Below, piece by piece: positions 35,824 through 44,250 of a stretch of DNA of 48,293 nt. The notes beneath the pieces were generated by a model, which worked only from the letters and a program-made list of their open reading frames with translations, made no database searches and was not told the DNA's origin. Numbering within the stretch: position 1 is the first letter of the stretch; each line of letters opens with the position of its first letter. Origin of the DNA: Candidatus Nitrotoga sp. BS (GTDB lineage: Bacteria; Pseudomonadota; Gammaproteobacteria; Burkholderiales; Gallionellaceae); NCBI RefSeq assembly GCF_927797785.1, contig NZ_CAKMLL010000002.1, positions 1 through 48,293 of the forward strand. The letters are read 5' to 3'. The translations under genes and the position numbers were made by a program.

Positions 35824-36344
35824 CCGATGTTCTACACGCCAAGGCATGCGCCGATTTCCAGCCTGCTGTTGTTGGAACCTTGTATAGCCCATATTTCGTA
35901 TAAAGCTGCTGGCTCGGGAAACGGCCTAAGCCGATCCCTCTGTCCTTGACCTTGTGACACTTCATCAGGTGCTTTCGCATTCGTTCTTCTGTATGCGTCT
36001 TCACCTTCTCCAATGCTTGGTTGGAATTGCGGTAATGAAAGTAGTTAGCCCAACCGAGAAGAGCGGAGTTCACACTTCCCACAACATCAACTATCGCTAT
36101 CGGTGTGCGTTTCCTTGTTCACCCTGATTGCAAATCCCAGGAAATTAAAACTTTCCTGTCGGGCATCAACAATGTGGGTCTGGCTCTCGTTTAGCGTGAG
36201 ATCAAGCCGTTCCAGTACATGCCGAACTGCTGCCAAGGGCGCATCTACCTTGCCCCTACATAGCACCACAAAGTCGTCCGCATAGCGGAAGATGTGCCCT
36301 TTCAGCTTCCAGCGCAGTTGACGTTTGTCCCATATCCGATCCAA
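35807..36344 (-). pseudogene. Group II intron reverse transcriptase/maturase, fragmentary
   Basis: Two frames together cover the back half of an LtrA-type protein. The first (36344-36087) has the RT catalytic box FRYADDFVVL, then LDLTLNESQTHI and FNFLGFAIRV. The second (36082-35807) has the maturase region LLGWANYFHYRNSNQALEK and YTKYGLYKVP. The frames differ, and about 35 residues that should link FLGF to the GWANYF segment are missing. Everything before the YADD box is also gone. It has at least two internal deletions and is not functional. Confidence 0.85.
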
Positions 36345-36595
36345 AAGTCGATGGATGCCACTTCCGTTATTTCAGCATCCATCCAACGGCCTTCCCCTTC
36401 TGACCACAGGGTCGGCTTCTCCAATTCATTTACGAGGCTACGTCTAGGTTCACTTGCGTTACGGCCTGCTCTCTTGCTGTGTGGAAACTCACGACCCCGT
36501 GTTACCACGACGACGCTTCCTTATGCTACCGAGGCGTACGGACAACTCCTCGGACGGGACTTTAACCCGTTGGATCTATTACATTTACTGCGAAC

Positions 36596-36614
36596 GGTCA
36601 GTTCTAACATTACA
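36596..36614. repeat. RAYT-associated terminal motif, copy 1
   Basis: GGTCAGTTCTAACATTAC adjoins the 3' end of the RAYT gene fragment. The same motif is found inverted at 46490-46508 and again at 47494-47513. It is probably the terminal or REP-like sequence recognised by this transposase. Confidence 0.55.
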
Positions 36615-36765
36615 ATATTATTTTCTTGTCTTCTTTAAATTTCCGCACTGCGCGACTTACCGTCATGTAGTGTACCCCGAAATGGCACCCGATCTCTTTC
36701 ATCGTATAAGCACCGGATAGGTAAGCCCGAGCTATCGCCTGATCTCTATCCGGGTAGCGCATCAG
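36610..36765 (-). pseudogene. RAYT C-terminal fragment
   Basis: On the minus strand this reads RYPDRDQAIARAYLSGAYTM, then a helix-turn-helix region and VHYMTVSRAVRKF, nearly identical to the last 50 residues of the intact RAYT at 45600-46463 and to its nucleotide sequence. The catalytic HUH domain is missing. It is the footprint of a former RAYT copy, cut at 36765. The stretch 36766-37056 after it shows nothing recognised. Confidence 0.85.
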
Positions 36766-37056
36766 AATAATGGGTAAGATGCTTGATTAATAATAAATTT
36801 ACAGGCCTCTGCTACTTCATTTGTCAATTCGAAATGCTTACTTTATTGCTTACTTACCAAACAGGTGATATGGCTAACTGAGCCTGAATGTCCAAGTCCA
36901 AAAATAGGCATTTTTATATTCGATTTGTTTGGGACGGGGCATGGGCGTGCGACAACATATCAATTATGTATTGATCAAGCGACTTCACCCGTTACTCTGT
37001 TTGCATAAAATTAGAGATCAGATGGTCTTGTGGCGCAAGTTAACGGCATAAGTGCA

Positions 37057-38529
37057 TCAAAACCCATAACGAAGCGCCAGATAAATATTACTGTTGTCCC
37101 TAAATTGGCCGAAAAAAGTATGGACATTTTTACCGCCAAATAGATTGCCACCCAGCTCTGATATCCAGTGATCATTTATCCGGTAGTTAACCTTGGGTCG
37201 TATATAAAAATCTGCATCCGAAGGCGAGTAATAGCTAAATACTGACCAGGTTACATTCTGGCTATGCGTTAGTAGCGTTAGTCGGGTAGTTAATAGGTGT
37301 CTATTTTCATCACGTGCGGGAGATCCGACAGGCAAGGTACGCAGGTAATTATTGTGATCAACCAGATGTTCCAGGTAATACTGGACACCCAGCGTCAGAT
37401 TCTTGACGATTTCCTGTTCATAACCAGCCAATACTCTAAACTCACTATTATTGACGAACGGATTGTTGCCGTTGTTATCATCACGTGAGTCATAGTAACC
37501 AACTTCAATATTACCGATACCATTCGCTAATGGACCGCGAATACTGCTTCCCGTCACACGCAACTTCGGAAACAACGCAAGGCTGTTAACTGAATCAAAA
37601 CCACCAGGACTTTTCCAGTGACCATCATAGAAATAAACTGCAGCTTCATAAGCACCTATGTTGCGATACAGTCGTAAAGCCAATTCACCATCGTTTGGTC
37701 TATTACTATTGGTAATGGCATTACGGCCAGCAATTGCGCCCAGTTGCGGTACAAAAAAGGAAATGCGACGACCATCGATAAATCGATCCGCATCAAATTC
37801 CGGTGTGTAAGCGATATCAAGATTGGCCAAATCACTGAACAATGAAGTCTTGAACGTATCCGATGGCGCCTTCAAATACTCTACGTCACGACCGATAAAG
37901 AATGCGTTCCAATCCTTGGGAAAGAGGTCATTGATAAACAGCAGATCGCCCGTACCCCAAGTGAGTATCTGTCTACCTGCTTTTATGTCCATAAAACCAG
38001 TTGGAGAAATAGTTAAGTTTGCGCTACGCAAATCAATCCAACCACGACCTGTATTGAGATCGATTCTGTGATCGTTGGCCACATTGTCATAAATCAGATC
38101 GGTCGTCAGATTGAATGACACAGCTCGAAAATTTTTGTCAAGCTCCAATTGCAAGCGGCTTTCTGCGATTGATGTGCCGCGTTCATGCGCATCATTAACG
38201 ACGCGTGTACCGCCTCGTGCTTCCCAGAAACCCGATAACGCAAACGGTAATTTCACATCTGTTGAGGAATCCAGCAAAGACTTGACGTCATTTTTCGCAC
38301 TTGGCATTCCTAGTAATGCTGGTGCTGATGCATTATTCAACCCGCTGGGTAAAGCCGGTTCGTCATCATGAACTTTAGGCAATGCTGGCTTTTTAGTGGT
38401 GAGGCCAGCGGGCAGATCTGGCTCATTGCTATTGTCTTTGCCGAGTCCAGCCGGTAAAGCTGGTTCTTCTGCCATGACCGGTAAAATAATCAGCCAATAG
38501 AAAAAAACTAGAATGAGCGATGATTTCAT
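37057..38529 (-). CDS. Outer-membrane beta-barrel protein with N-terminal proline-rich repeats
   Basis: A 490-residue protein with a signal peptide (cleavage likely after VMA, residue 20). Four related motifs follow in the first 65 residues of the precursor: EPALPAGL (22-29), EPDLPAGL (36-43), KPALP (47-51) and EPALPSGL (57-64). From about residue 90 the sequence alternates polar and hydrophobic residues and ends in Phe (LALRYGF), as expected for a porin-like barrel. It is the third gene of an operon with a LolA-like protein and an RND/MMPL transporter, and its start overlaps the LolA-like stop by one base. It is probably the outer-membrane component of that system. The family name is uncertain (DUF1302-like). 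Confidence 0.75.
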   Translation of the reverse strand: MKSSLILVFFYWLIILPVMAEEPALPAGLGKDNSNEPDLPAGLTTKKPALPKVHDDEPALPSGLNNASAPALLGMPSAKNDVKSLLDSSTDVKLPFALSGFWEARGGTRVVNDAHERGTSIAESRLQLELDKNFRAVSFNLTTDLIYDNVANDHRIDLNTGRGWIDLRSANLTISPTGFMDIKAGRQILTWGTGDLLFINDLFPKDWNAFFIGRDVEYLKAPSDTFKTSLFSDLANLDIAYTPEFDADRFIDGRRISFFVPQLGAIAGRNAITNSNRPNDGELALRLYRNIGAYEAAVYFYDGHWKSPGGFDSVNSLALFPKLRVTGSSIRGPLANGIGNIEVGYYDSRDDNNGNNPFVNNSEFRVLAGYEQEIVKNLTLGVQYYLEHLVDHNNYLRTLPVGSPARDENRHLLTTRLTLLTHSQNVTWSVFSYYSPSDADFYIRPKVNYRINDHWISELGGNLFGGKNVHTFFGQFRDNSNIYLALRYGF

Positions 38530-39347
38530 TAACGCAGAAATTTTCTTGGGGGGGTGCGTAGATAACGTTCGCTAAAGATATCATCGGGTAGGCCAATGTC
38601 ATATTTCACGTCACTATATTCCATCACTGTTTTGCTGCCAGTTTTCAGGTTTTCCATGCTGGCTTTGGTGACTGTCGCATGTCCTTGAATGATATCAACC
38701 TTAAGTGCAGTGGCAACGCGGTACTTGCTGCCTTTTGCATCATAATACTCAACTTGCACCGGGATGAATGAGTCCTTGTGGATATACATCTTGTAGTGAT
38801 CAAATTCTACCGATGATCGATCAATCGGCGTGTTTTTGAGTACGTAATAATTGTCTGTTGTCTCAATTAATTCGTGCTTATCTTCATCAATATCCCGACC
38901 AGATACATCCTCATAATAGAAATCAGAACCAACGAAACTGGTACGTTTATCTGATGCCGCAATACGTTTTACCAGATCCAGCGCAGGTAAATACAACCAG
39001 CGTTCATCATCGGTATCAAGTTCCTTCCAGACCAGAAAAGCCATTTTATTGACATCGGCAGGACGCGTGAAATAGACGTAGAATTTTTGCTTACCCCGAT
39101 AAGCACCTTTCTCCAGCGCATCCGTTTCAGGCATATCTTTACGCAGAATTGTCATACGGCGATTACGCACACGGTTCTGATTATCCGTTATAGTCATCTC
39201 TACTTGGGCACGTCCGTCCTGACCTGCGTAATAAGATACCTTGTTGGCGCGATGGACAATGTCTTCAACGGACGGGGATTTCGCAATAGCTTGGCCACCT
39301 GCAAACACAAGGCATGCAGCGATTAGATTTAATAGTTTGCCTTTCAT
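38529..39347 (-). CDS. LolA/RseB-like outer-membrane lipoprotein-sorting protein
   Basis: A 272-residue periplasmic protein with a signal peptide (cleavage about residue 22, after AIA). The fold is the half-barrel of LolA/LolB/RseB, here in the group annotated as outer membrane lipoprotein-sorting proteins. Typical stretches are VEDIVHRANKVSYY, FYVYFTRPADVNKMAFLVW, DDERWLYLPALDLVKRI and FVGSDFYYEDV. Such proteins commonly accompany MMPL/RND transporters and are thought to carry lipids or hydrophobic compounds through the periplasm. It lies 48 bases after the RND gene. Confidence 0.85.
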   Translation of the reverse strand: MKGKLLNLIAACLVFAGGQAIAKSPSVEDIVHRANKVSYYAGQDGRAQVEMTITDNQNRVRNRRMTILRKDMPETDALEKGAYRGKQKFYVYFTRPADVNKMAFLVWKELDTDDERWLYLPALDLVKRIAASDKRTSFVGSDFYYEDVSGRDIDEDKHELIETTDNYYVLKNTPIDRSSVEFDHYKMYIHKDSFIPVQVEYYDAKGSKYRVATALKVDIIQGHATVTKASMENLKTGSKTVMEYSDVKYDIGLPDDIFSERYLRTPPRKFLR

Positions 39348-39395
39348 GTTGCCTCCATCATGATTGATTAAAATAATTTAATTTGACAATATCCA

Positions 39396-42065
39396 TTACC
39401 GAAAAAGCCATTTTTCCAATATCCGGATCGTTGCCGGCAGAATCAACAATGAAGCGATGCCAGCACAGACGATAATCGCGGCAATGAATACACCCACTGT
39501 TTTATAGGGAATGAGGGGTGCTGCCAGTAAAGGCAGAAAACCTGCGCCAAGAACAATTGCATTGCGGGTAATAGCACGCGCCGGTTCGCCAAACATTTCG
39601 GGAATCGTTTCCTGCCATGAAGCATGATTTTTGCGAGCTTCGCGGGCTCTAGCCAGAAAGTGGATCGCATAATCTACCGCCAGACCCAGACTCAGTGAGC
39701 TTAATACCGCTACGGGCATATCATAGTTTTTGCCTGTTAGCCCGACAATACCGTAGATTAAGCCAACTGTGACTGTTAACGGGATCATGGCTAATATCCC
39801 CCACGGCAGCGAACGAAACAAGAACACCATCATCACTAATACAATTAAGAAGCTTCCGGCAAATGCTTCCAGCATTCCCGACACCATTTTGTCTTGCCAT
39901 ACGGTATTAATATAGGTTAAACCAAACCAGTGTGGCTGAAGCGCATGCGGTGGCGGGTTATCAGCAACAAATGTTTCGACAGATTTGATTACAGTTTCCA
40001 TATCCTGATTATCACCACTGGTCAGTTGTAACCAAAGCACCGCTTTACGGTAATCTGGCGTGACTAAATGCCAGAGATCCTGTGGGCGATGGCTGTTCTG
40101 ATAAGTAATGAGCGTTTGTGCCACCGCACTGGCCGTATCTGGTATGCGGAACGCCTCATCTTTGCCAAGCAGCAACTCTCTATGTACAGTTTTGACCACA
40201 TCGACCACAGAATTAGATTTACCGACGATACCGGTCGTAAGTAGGTGTTGTTGCAATTTATCCAGATAATTCAGAACTTCCGGTTGTTTGAAAAGCTCAT
40301 CACGCTGGCGCTCTTCATCAAAAAACAACAATAGATCATCCCACGCGTCGTATTCATCATCGGGCGCTTTATCAAGTGAGGTTTGCGCCATTAAGATCAA
40401 AGCGGACAACAGCTTGTTTTTGGATTCCGCAGAGGGCAATTCGGTCTCTATTTTGCTGATGGCCCGATCGAAAACTTTCCCGGAAAATAAGAATTTATTG
40501 CTTATAGATTGTGTCTTGCGTACTTGCAGCCTTTGTTTCAAAAGCTGCGCATAATCCGTGAGCGGTACACTATCGGATGATTGCTCAAATTGAAGATAAG
40601 CCATATAGGTGCCACCGAAGTGTTCATTTAACACCTTGTCGGCAACACGTATGGGATGTGAGGCAGTAAACCACTTGATTGGATTGTCGTTAATCTGGAT
40701 CAGGCTGATACCCCAGGCTGCGATTAGTACTAGCGCAAATGTGCCCGCAATGATTTTTCGTGAATGATCATAGGTCCATACCCCAACCTTGTGGAGCGTT
40801 CGGCTCATTGGCGTTGAATCTTCCGCTTCACTGGAAGCATGTCCGAAACTTGCCAGTTTATGTTCCGGAATTAGCATGATAAAAGCGGGTATAAAAACGA
40901 TAGTCCATAACCAGGCCAGGAAGACACCAATGGCAATGAAGATGCCAAATACCTGCACGGGTGGGATAGGCGTCAGCGCCAATGAAGCAAATCCGGCAAT
41001 GGTTGTCAGTGAAGTGAATAACATCGGCTTGAACAGGTGTTTCATCACTTGTTCTATGGTGCGCCGACGGTCTTTAATCTGCGGATAGCGATCAAAAAAT
41101 TCCGACAGAATATGCACTGAATCCAATACCGCAATAGGCATAATGAAAATTGGAATCATCGAACTCATGATATGCACGGTATTACCCGAAATTACCAGCA
41201 GTGCCATGGTAGATAGAGCGCAAACCACAGCTAGAATCATCGGTGAGATGATTAATACGAAATGTCGAAAAAACCACCAGAGCAGACAAAAGATCACCAG
41301 CATCGCCATCGGTGCCGATACAGCCATTTGGACAAACATCTCAACACCAAAGGTGTCTTCAGCTACCGGCAAGCCGGTAATGTAGACCTGGTCACCCGAC
41401 CCCTTCCAATCTTCAACATATTTCAGTAACGCTTTTCTGACTTCATAGGAAATATGCTTGTTGGTCAGCGGCAGATACAGGGCAATCGCTTTGCCGTCAC
41501 CGCTGACCAGCGTATCGTGCAAAAAGGGGATACGCGCAGCACGATCGCGTACAGCAACCGCCTCTTCCTCACTGGCGGGAGGTTGCGGCATCAGCCAGTC
41601 AAAATTTACTGCACCCAAACCACCTTGTTCAATATTGTCGACCATGGACGGCGCAATCATGTCGACTTCTACAACACCTTCCCACTGAGTGGGATCTTGG
41701 GCGCCTGGCCAGTTTAACTGTCGAGCGAATTCTGTTAATTTGAATATTCTTGTGAGAGAAGCGACGTTAAATACGCCATTCGGGTGTTTGTCATTGACGA
41801 TTCCGACAACAACCATGTCATACAACGAGAATTCCTTCTTTGCTTGATTATGGAAAACGCGCGCCGGTTCAGTTTCGGACAACATATTCTCGGGGTCGGT
41901 ATCTATTTTAAGGCTCTGCAAAACAGGAAATTGCTGCGGCCAGATACTAGGCAACGTTGCCAGCGTAACCAGCAACAGAGTCGACACAACCACTGCCAAT
42001 ATGATCGTTCGAGGTCTATCCAGGGAAAAACGGATAACGCTTTCAGCAAAAGTATTTTGCGTCAC
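39396..42065 (-). CDS. RND/MMPL-family transporter
   Basis: An 889-residue inner-membrane protein with the RND superfamily layout. It has a first helix (TIILAVVVSTLLLVTLATL), a periplasmic loop domain of about 200 residues, five helices, then a repeat of the pattern ending in GLAVDYAIHFLARAREARK and VLGAGFLPLL. A helical insert rich in Lys and Asp lies in the second loop. The architecture is like that of MMPL/HpnN lipid exporters, not tripartite drug pumps. It heads a leftward operon with a LolA-like carrier and an outer-membrane barrel, together capable of spanning the envelope. It is divergent from the sulfide regulator gene, with 83 bases between them, so shared control is likely. Confidence 0.88.
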   Translation of the reverse strand: MTQNTFAESVIRFSLDRPRTIILAVVVSTLLLVTLATLPSIWPQQFPVLQSLKIDTDPENMLSETEPARVFHNQAKKEFSLYDMVVVGIVNDKHPNGVFNVASLTRIFKLTEFARQLNWPGAQDPTQWEGVVEVDMIAPSMVDNIEQGGLGAVNFDWLMPQPPASEEEAVAVRDRAARIPFLHDTLVSGDGKAIALYLPLTNKHISYEVRKALLKYVEDWKGSGDQVYITGLPVAEDTFGVEMFVQMAVSAPMAMLVIFCLLWWFFRHFVLIISPMILAVVCALSTMALLVISGNTVHIMSSMIPIFIMPIAVLDSVHILSEFFDRYPQIKDRRRTIEQVMKHLFKPMLFTSLTTIAGFASLALTPIPPVQVFGIFIAIGVFLAWLWTIVFIPAFIMLIPEHKLASFGHASSEAEDSTPMSRTLHKVGVWTYDHSRKIIAGTFALVLIAAWGISLIQINDNPIKWFTASHPIRVADKVLNEHFGGTYMAYLQFEQSSDSVPLTDYAQLLKQRLQVRKTQSISNKFLFSGKVFDRAISKIETELPSAESKNKLLSALILMAQTSLDKAPDDEYDAWDDLLLFFDEERQRDELFKQPEVLNYLDKLQQHLLTTGIVGKSNSVVDVVKTVHRELLLGKDEAFRIPDTASAVAQTLITYQNSHRPQDLWHLVTPDYRKAVLWLQLTSGDNQDMETVIKSVETFVADNPPPHALQPHWFGLTYINTVWQDKMVSGMLEAFAGSFLIVLVMMVFLFRSLPWGILAMIPLTVTVGLIYGIVGLTGKNYDMPVAVLSSLSLGLAVDYAIHFLARAREARKNHASWQETIPEMFGEPARAITRNAIVLGAGFLPLLAAPLIPYKTVGVFIAAIIVCAGIASLLILPATIRILEKWLFR

Positions 42066-42083
42066 TTAAAACTCCGATTTGAA

Positions 42084-42146
42084 TTGACAGTAAGAAAACA
42101 TTAACATAATATTAGTATATTATAATATAAGAATCAACTAATATTA
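42084..42146. promoter_or_regulatory. Promoter and operator of the sulfide module
   Basis: TTGACA (42084-42089) and TAATAT (42107-42112) are 17 bases apart, a good rightward promoter for the regulator gene. An inverted repeat, TAATATTAGT (42107-42116) and ACTAATATTA (42137-42146), covers the -10 box and reaches the start codon. Each half contains AATATT. BigR-type repressors bind A/T-rich inverted repeats that overlap promoters, so this is the likely autoregulatory operator. It may also control the leftward RND operon, which starts at 42065. Confidence 0.6.
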
Positions 42147-42148
42147 AT

Positions 42149-42448
42149 ATGGAAGATATGCAACAAAATGCTTACGCCGCATCGAAATTACTAAAGACGC
42201 TGGCGAACCCGGCCCGTTTGATGATTTTGTGCAACATTGTTAAGCAAGAGCGCGCAGTCGGTGAACTGGAAAAGCTGATTGGTTTGAGTCAGTCAGCATT
42301 GTCACAACATTTGTCACGCTTGCGCCATGAAGGGATCGTGGAATGTAGACGAGAAGGACAGAGTGCCTATTATTCTTTGAAGGATGAAGGCGCACGCCGT
42401 GTACTTGAAGTGCTGTATGGCATCTACTGTGGAACAGAGAATGAATAA
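42149..42448 (+). CDS. ArsR-family persulfide-sensing repressor (BigR/SqrR-like)
   Basis: A 99-residue winged-helix repressor. The recognition helix is in IGLSQSALSQHLSRLRHEGI. Cys28 (MILCNIV) and Cys94 (GIYCG) are 66 residues apart, the same spacing as the sensing pairs Cys42/Cys108 of BigR and Cys41/Cys107 of SqrR. Those pairs form a polysulfide link with sulfane sulfur and release DNA; a third Cys66 is also present. The metal-binding ELCVCD motif of arsenite sensors is absent. An ATG at 42158 (residue 4) follows GGAAG and could be the true start. It precedes the sulfide:quinone oxidoreductase gene by 55 bases. Confidence 0.88.
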   Translation: MEDMQQNAYAASKLLKTLANPARLMILCNIVKQERAVGELEKLIGLSQSALSQHLSRLRHEGIVECRREGQSAYYSLKDEGARRVLEVLYGIYCGTENE

Positions 42449-42503
42449 TTAATCAGTCAATCAGCATAAAAATTCAGCATAAAATTTTTAGGAGGAATGA
42501 ATA

Positions 42504-43772
42504 ATGGCAAAAATTATTATTATCGGTGGTGGCATTGGCGGTGTATCCATGGCTTATGAAATGCGCTGTCTTGCTCGCAAGGAAGACGAAGTTATGTTGG
42601 TCTCTGATAGCGAAACTTTTCATTTTGTGCCGTCTAATCCTTGGGTCGCTGTCAATTGGCGCAAACCAGCAGATATTAAAGTTGAACTTGCTCCCTGTCT
42701 AAATAAGAAAAATATTAATTTTAGTGCTGTGGGGGTCAAACGTGTGCATCCAGAAGAAAACCGTCTGGAATTGTGCGACGGATCCGATTTAATCTATGAT
42801 TATCTGGTTATTGCCACCGGACCACGTTTAGCATTTGAAGAGATCGAAGGTCTGGGGCCAGAAGGCTTTACGCAATCCATTTGTCATGTTGATCATGCCA
42901 ATAATGCAGCGGCAGCTTGGGATGGTTTCATCCAAAAACCGGGCCCTGTTGTCGTCGGTGCGGTGCAAGGTGCCTCCTGTTACGGGCCAGCCTATGAATT
43001 CGCGTTCATTATGGATGCAGATCTGCGCAAACGACGCTTGCGGGATCAAGTACCTATGACCTACGTGACAGCAGAGCCTTATATTGGTCATTTGGGACTG
43101 GGTGGTGTCGGCGATTCTAAAGCTATGATGGAAGGTTTGCTCCGCGAGCGTCACATCAAATGGATTACTAATGCCAAAGTAGAACGTGTTGAAGATGGCG
43201 TGATGCACGTGCTCGAACATAATGAAGACGGCTCTGAAAAACAACGCCACGAACTTCCCTTTAGTTATTCAATGATGTTGCCGGCATTCACCGGTATTGA
43301 GGCCGTTAGCAATATCGAAGGCCTGACTAATCCACGTGGCTTTATTAAAATTGATAAGTATCAACGCAATCCCCGTTATGAAAATATTTATGCGATTGGT
43401 GTATGCGTTGCGATTGCACCACTAGAGAAAACACCAGTACCAGTCGGTGTACCGAAGACTGGGTACATGATTGAATCAATGGTGACCGCAGCCGCGCATA
43501 ATATTCGTGACGTTATCAATGGCAAAATACCCTCTACTGAAGCGACATGGAATGCCATTTGTCTGGCAGATATGGGAGATACGGGTGTCGCTTTCGTGGC
43601 TATCCCGCAAATACCACCACGTAATATTACCTGGACAAAATCCGGCAAATGGGTGCATCTCGCCAAGATAGCCTATGAAAAATATTTTTTGCACAAAGTC
43701 AGAAAAGGAACGACGGAACCAATCTATGAACACTACGTATTAAAGGTATTGGGTATTAATAAACTCAAATAG
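42504..43772 (+). CDS. sqr: Sulfide:quinone oxidoreductase
   Basis: A 422-residue FAD protein that oxidises sulfide to sulfane sulfur and reduces quinone. It has the dinucleotide loop GGGIGG (8-13) and the second FAD motif YAIGVCVAI (about 296-304). Three cysteines, Cys127 (SICHVDH), Cys159 (GASCYGPAYEF) and Cys353 (NAICLADMG), correspond to Cys128, Cys160 and Cys356 of the Acidithiobacillus ferrooxidans enzyme. The GASCYGPAYEF motif supports SQR over flavocytochrome c or NDH-2. A very strong ribosome-binding site (TAGGAGGAAT) precedes it. The C-terminal amphipathic segment (YEKYFLHKVRKG) would attach to the membrane. Confidence 0.93.
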   Translation: MAKIIIIGGGIGGVSMAYEMRCLARKEDEVMLVSDSETFHFVPSNPWVAVNWRKPADIKVELAPCLNKKNINFSAVGVKRVHPEENRLELCDGSDLIYDYLVIATGPRLAFEEIEGLGPEGFTQSICHVDHANNAAAAWDGFIQKPGPVVVGAVQGASCYGPAYEFAFIMDADLRKRRLRDQVPMTYVTAEPYIGHLGLGGVGDSKAMMEGLLRERHIKWITNAKVERVEDGVMHVLEHNEDGSEKQRHELPFSYSMMLPAFTGIEAVSNIEGLTNPRGFIKIDKYQRNPRYENIYAIGVCVAIAPLEKTPVPVGVPKTGYMIESMVTAAAHNIRDVINGKIPSTEATWNAICLADMGDTGVAFVAIPQIPPRNITWTKSGKWVHLAKIAYEKYFLHKVRKGTTEPIYEHYVLKVLGINKLK

Positions 43773-43790
43773 ACAAAAGGCGCAATAACC

Positions 43791-43994
43791 ATGAATATTG
43801 ATCGTATGGTAATAGCATTCGCTGGCGTCATGATTCTCGTGAGCCTGTTGTTATCGCAACTACACTCTGACTATTGGTTATGGCTGACAGCCTTTTTCGC
43901 CGCAAACCTTTTTCAGGCATCTTTCAGCGGCTTCTGCCCACTGGCGATGTTTCTGAAAAAGATGGGATGTAAGCCGGGCGTCGCTTTTTATTAG
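43791..43994 (+). CDS. DUF2892 (YgaP-like) small membrane protein
   Basis: A 67-residue protein with two transmembrane helices (VIAFAGVMILVSLLLSQL and YWLWLTAFFAANLFQASF), followed by the conserved SGFCPLAMFLKKMGCKPG, whose Cys residues and GFCP motif mark DUF2892. The same domain forms the membrane part of the rhodanese YgaP and often accompanies sulfide or persulfide genes. It lies 18 bases after sqr and probably belongs to the same transcript. Confidence 0.88.
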   Translation: MNIDRMVIAFAGVMILVSLLLSQLHSDYWLWLTAFFAANLFQASFSGFCPLAMFLKKMGCKPGVAFY

Positions 43995-44037
43995 CAGGAT
44001 CAGAAATATCGTACGGTTACGGTTGAACAACATTCGC

Positions 44038-44250
44038 TTACTTCGGACTGAATTCATCCGACTGCAAATCTCCCAAAGGATTTTGTGCTGCGCTGATCTG
44101 TAGCTGTATGAGTAGTTTATTTGCGACACGAACTACGTCGTTTGGCACACCTGCCATTAAAGCAACTTGCAGACCGTAGTTTTGACTGGCCGCGCTTTCG
44201 ATAACGCTGAGCAGGCTCTGTTGTGCAAGAATCCAGGCGTGCCGAATATT
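44038..44250 (-). pseudogene. mutS C-terminal remnant
   Basis: On the minus strand, directly after the TAG stop of the TAXI gene and in the same frame, a reading of 71 codons contains SAASQNYGLQVALMAGVP, then VVRVANKLLIQLQ, and ends with TAA at 44038-44040. The (A/G)ASQ.YGLQVA.LAGVP pattern followed by a helix is the C-terminal end of the MutS mismatch-repair ATPase core. It has no start, no Walker motifs and lacks all upstream domains. It is a fragment left by a rearrangement. The first 15 or so codons do not resemble MutS. Confidence 0.65.

Larger units (their letters stand above)
35750..36595 (-). mobile_element. Decayed group II intron
   Basis: Read on the minus strand. Positions about 36595-36345 resemble the 5' ribozyme portion of a bacterial group II intron (for example AACGGGTTAAAGTCCCGTCC and GCCTCGTAAATGAATTGG). 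The sequence then passes straight into the middle of the intron-encoded RT (36344-35807) and ends in domains V and VI down to about 35750. The first half of the RT gene is missing and the remainder is frameshifted, so it cannot encode its own mobility factor. Both end points are approximate. Its 5' side abuts a RAYT fragment. Confidence 0.6.
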
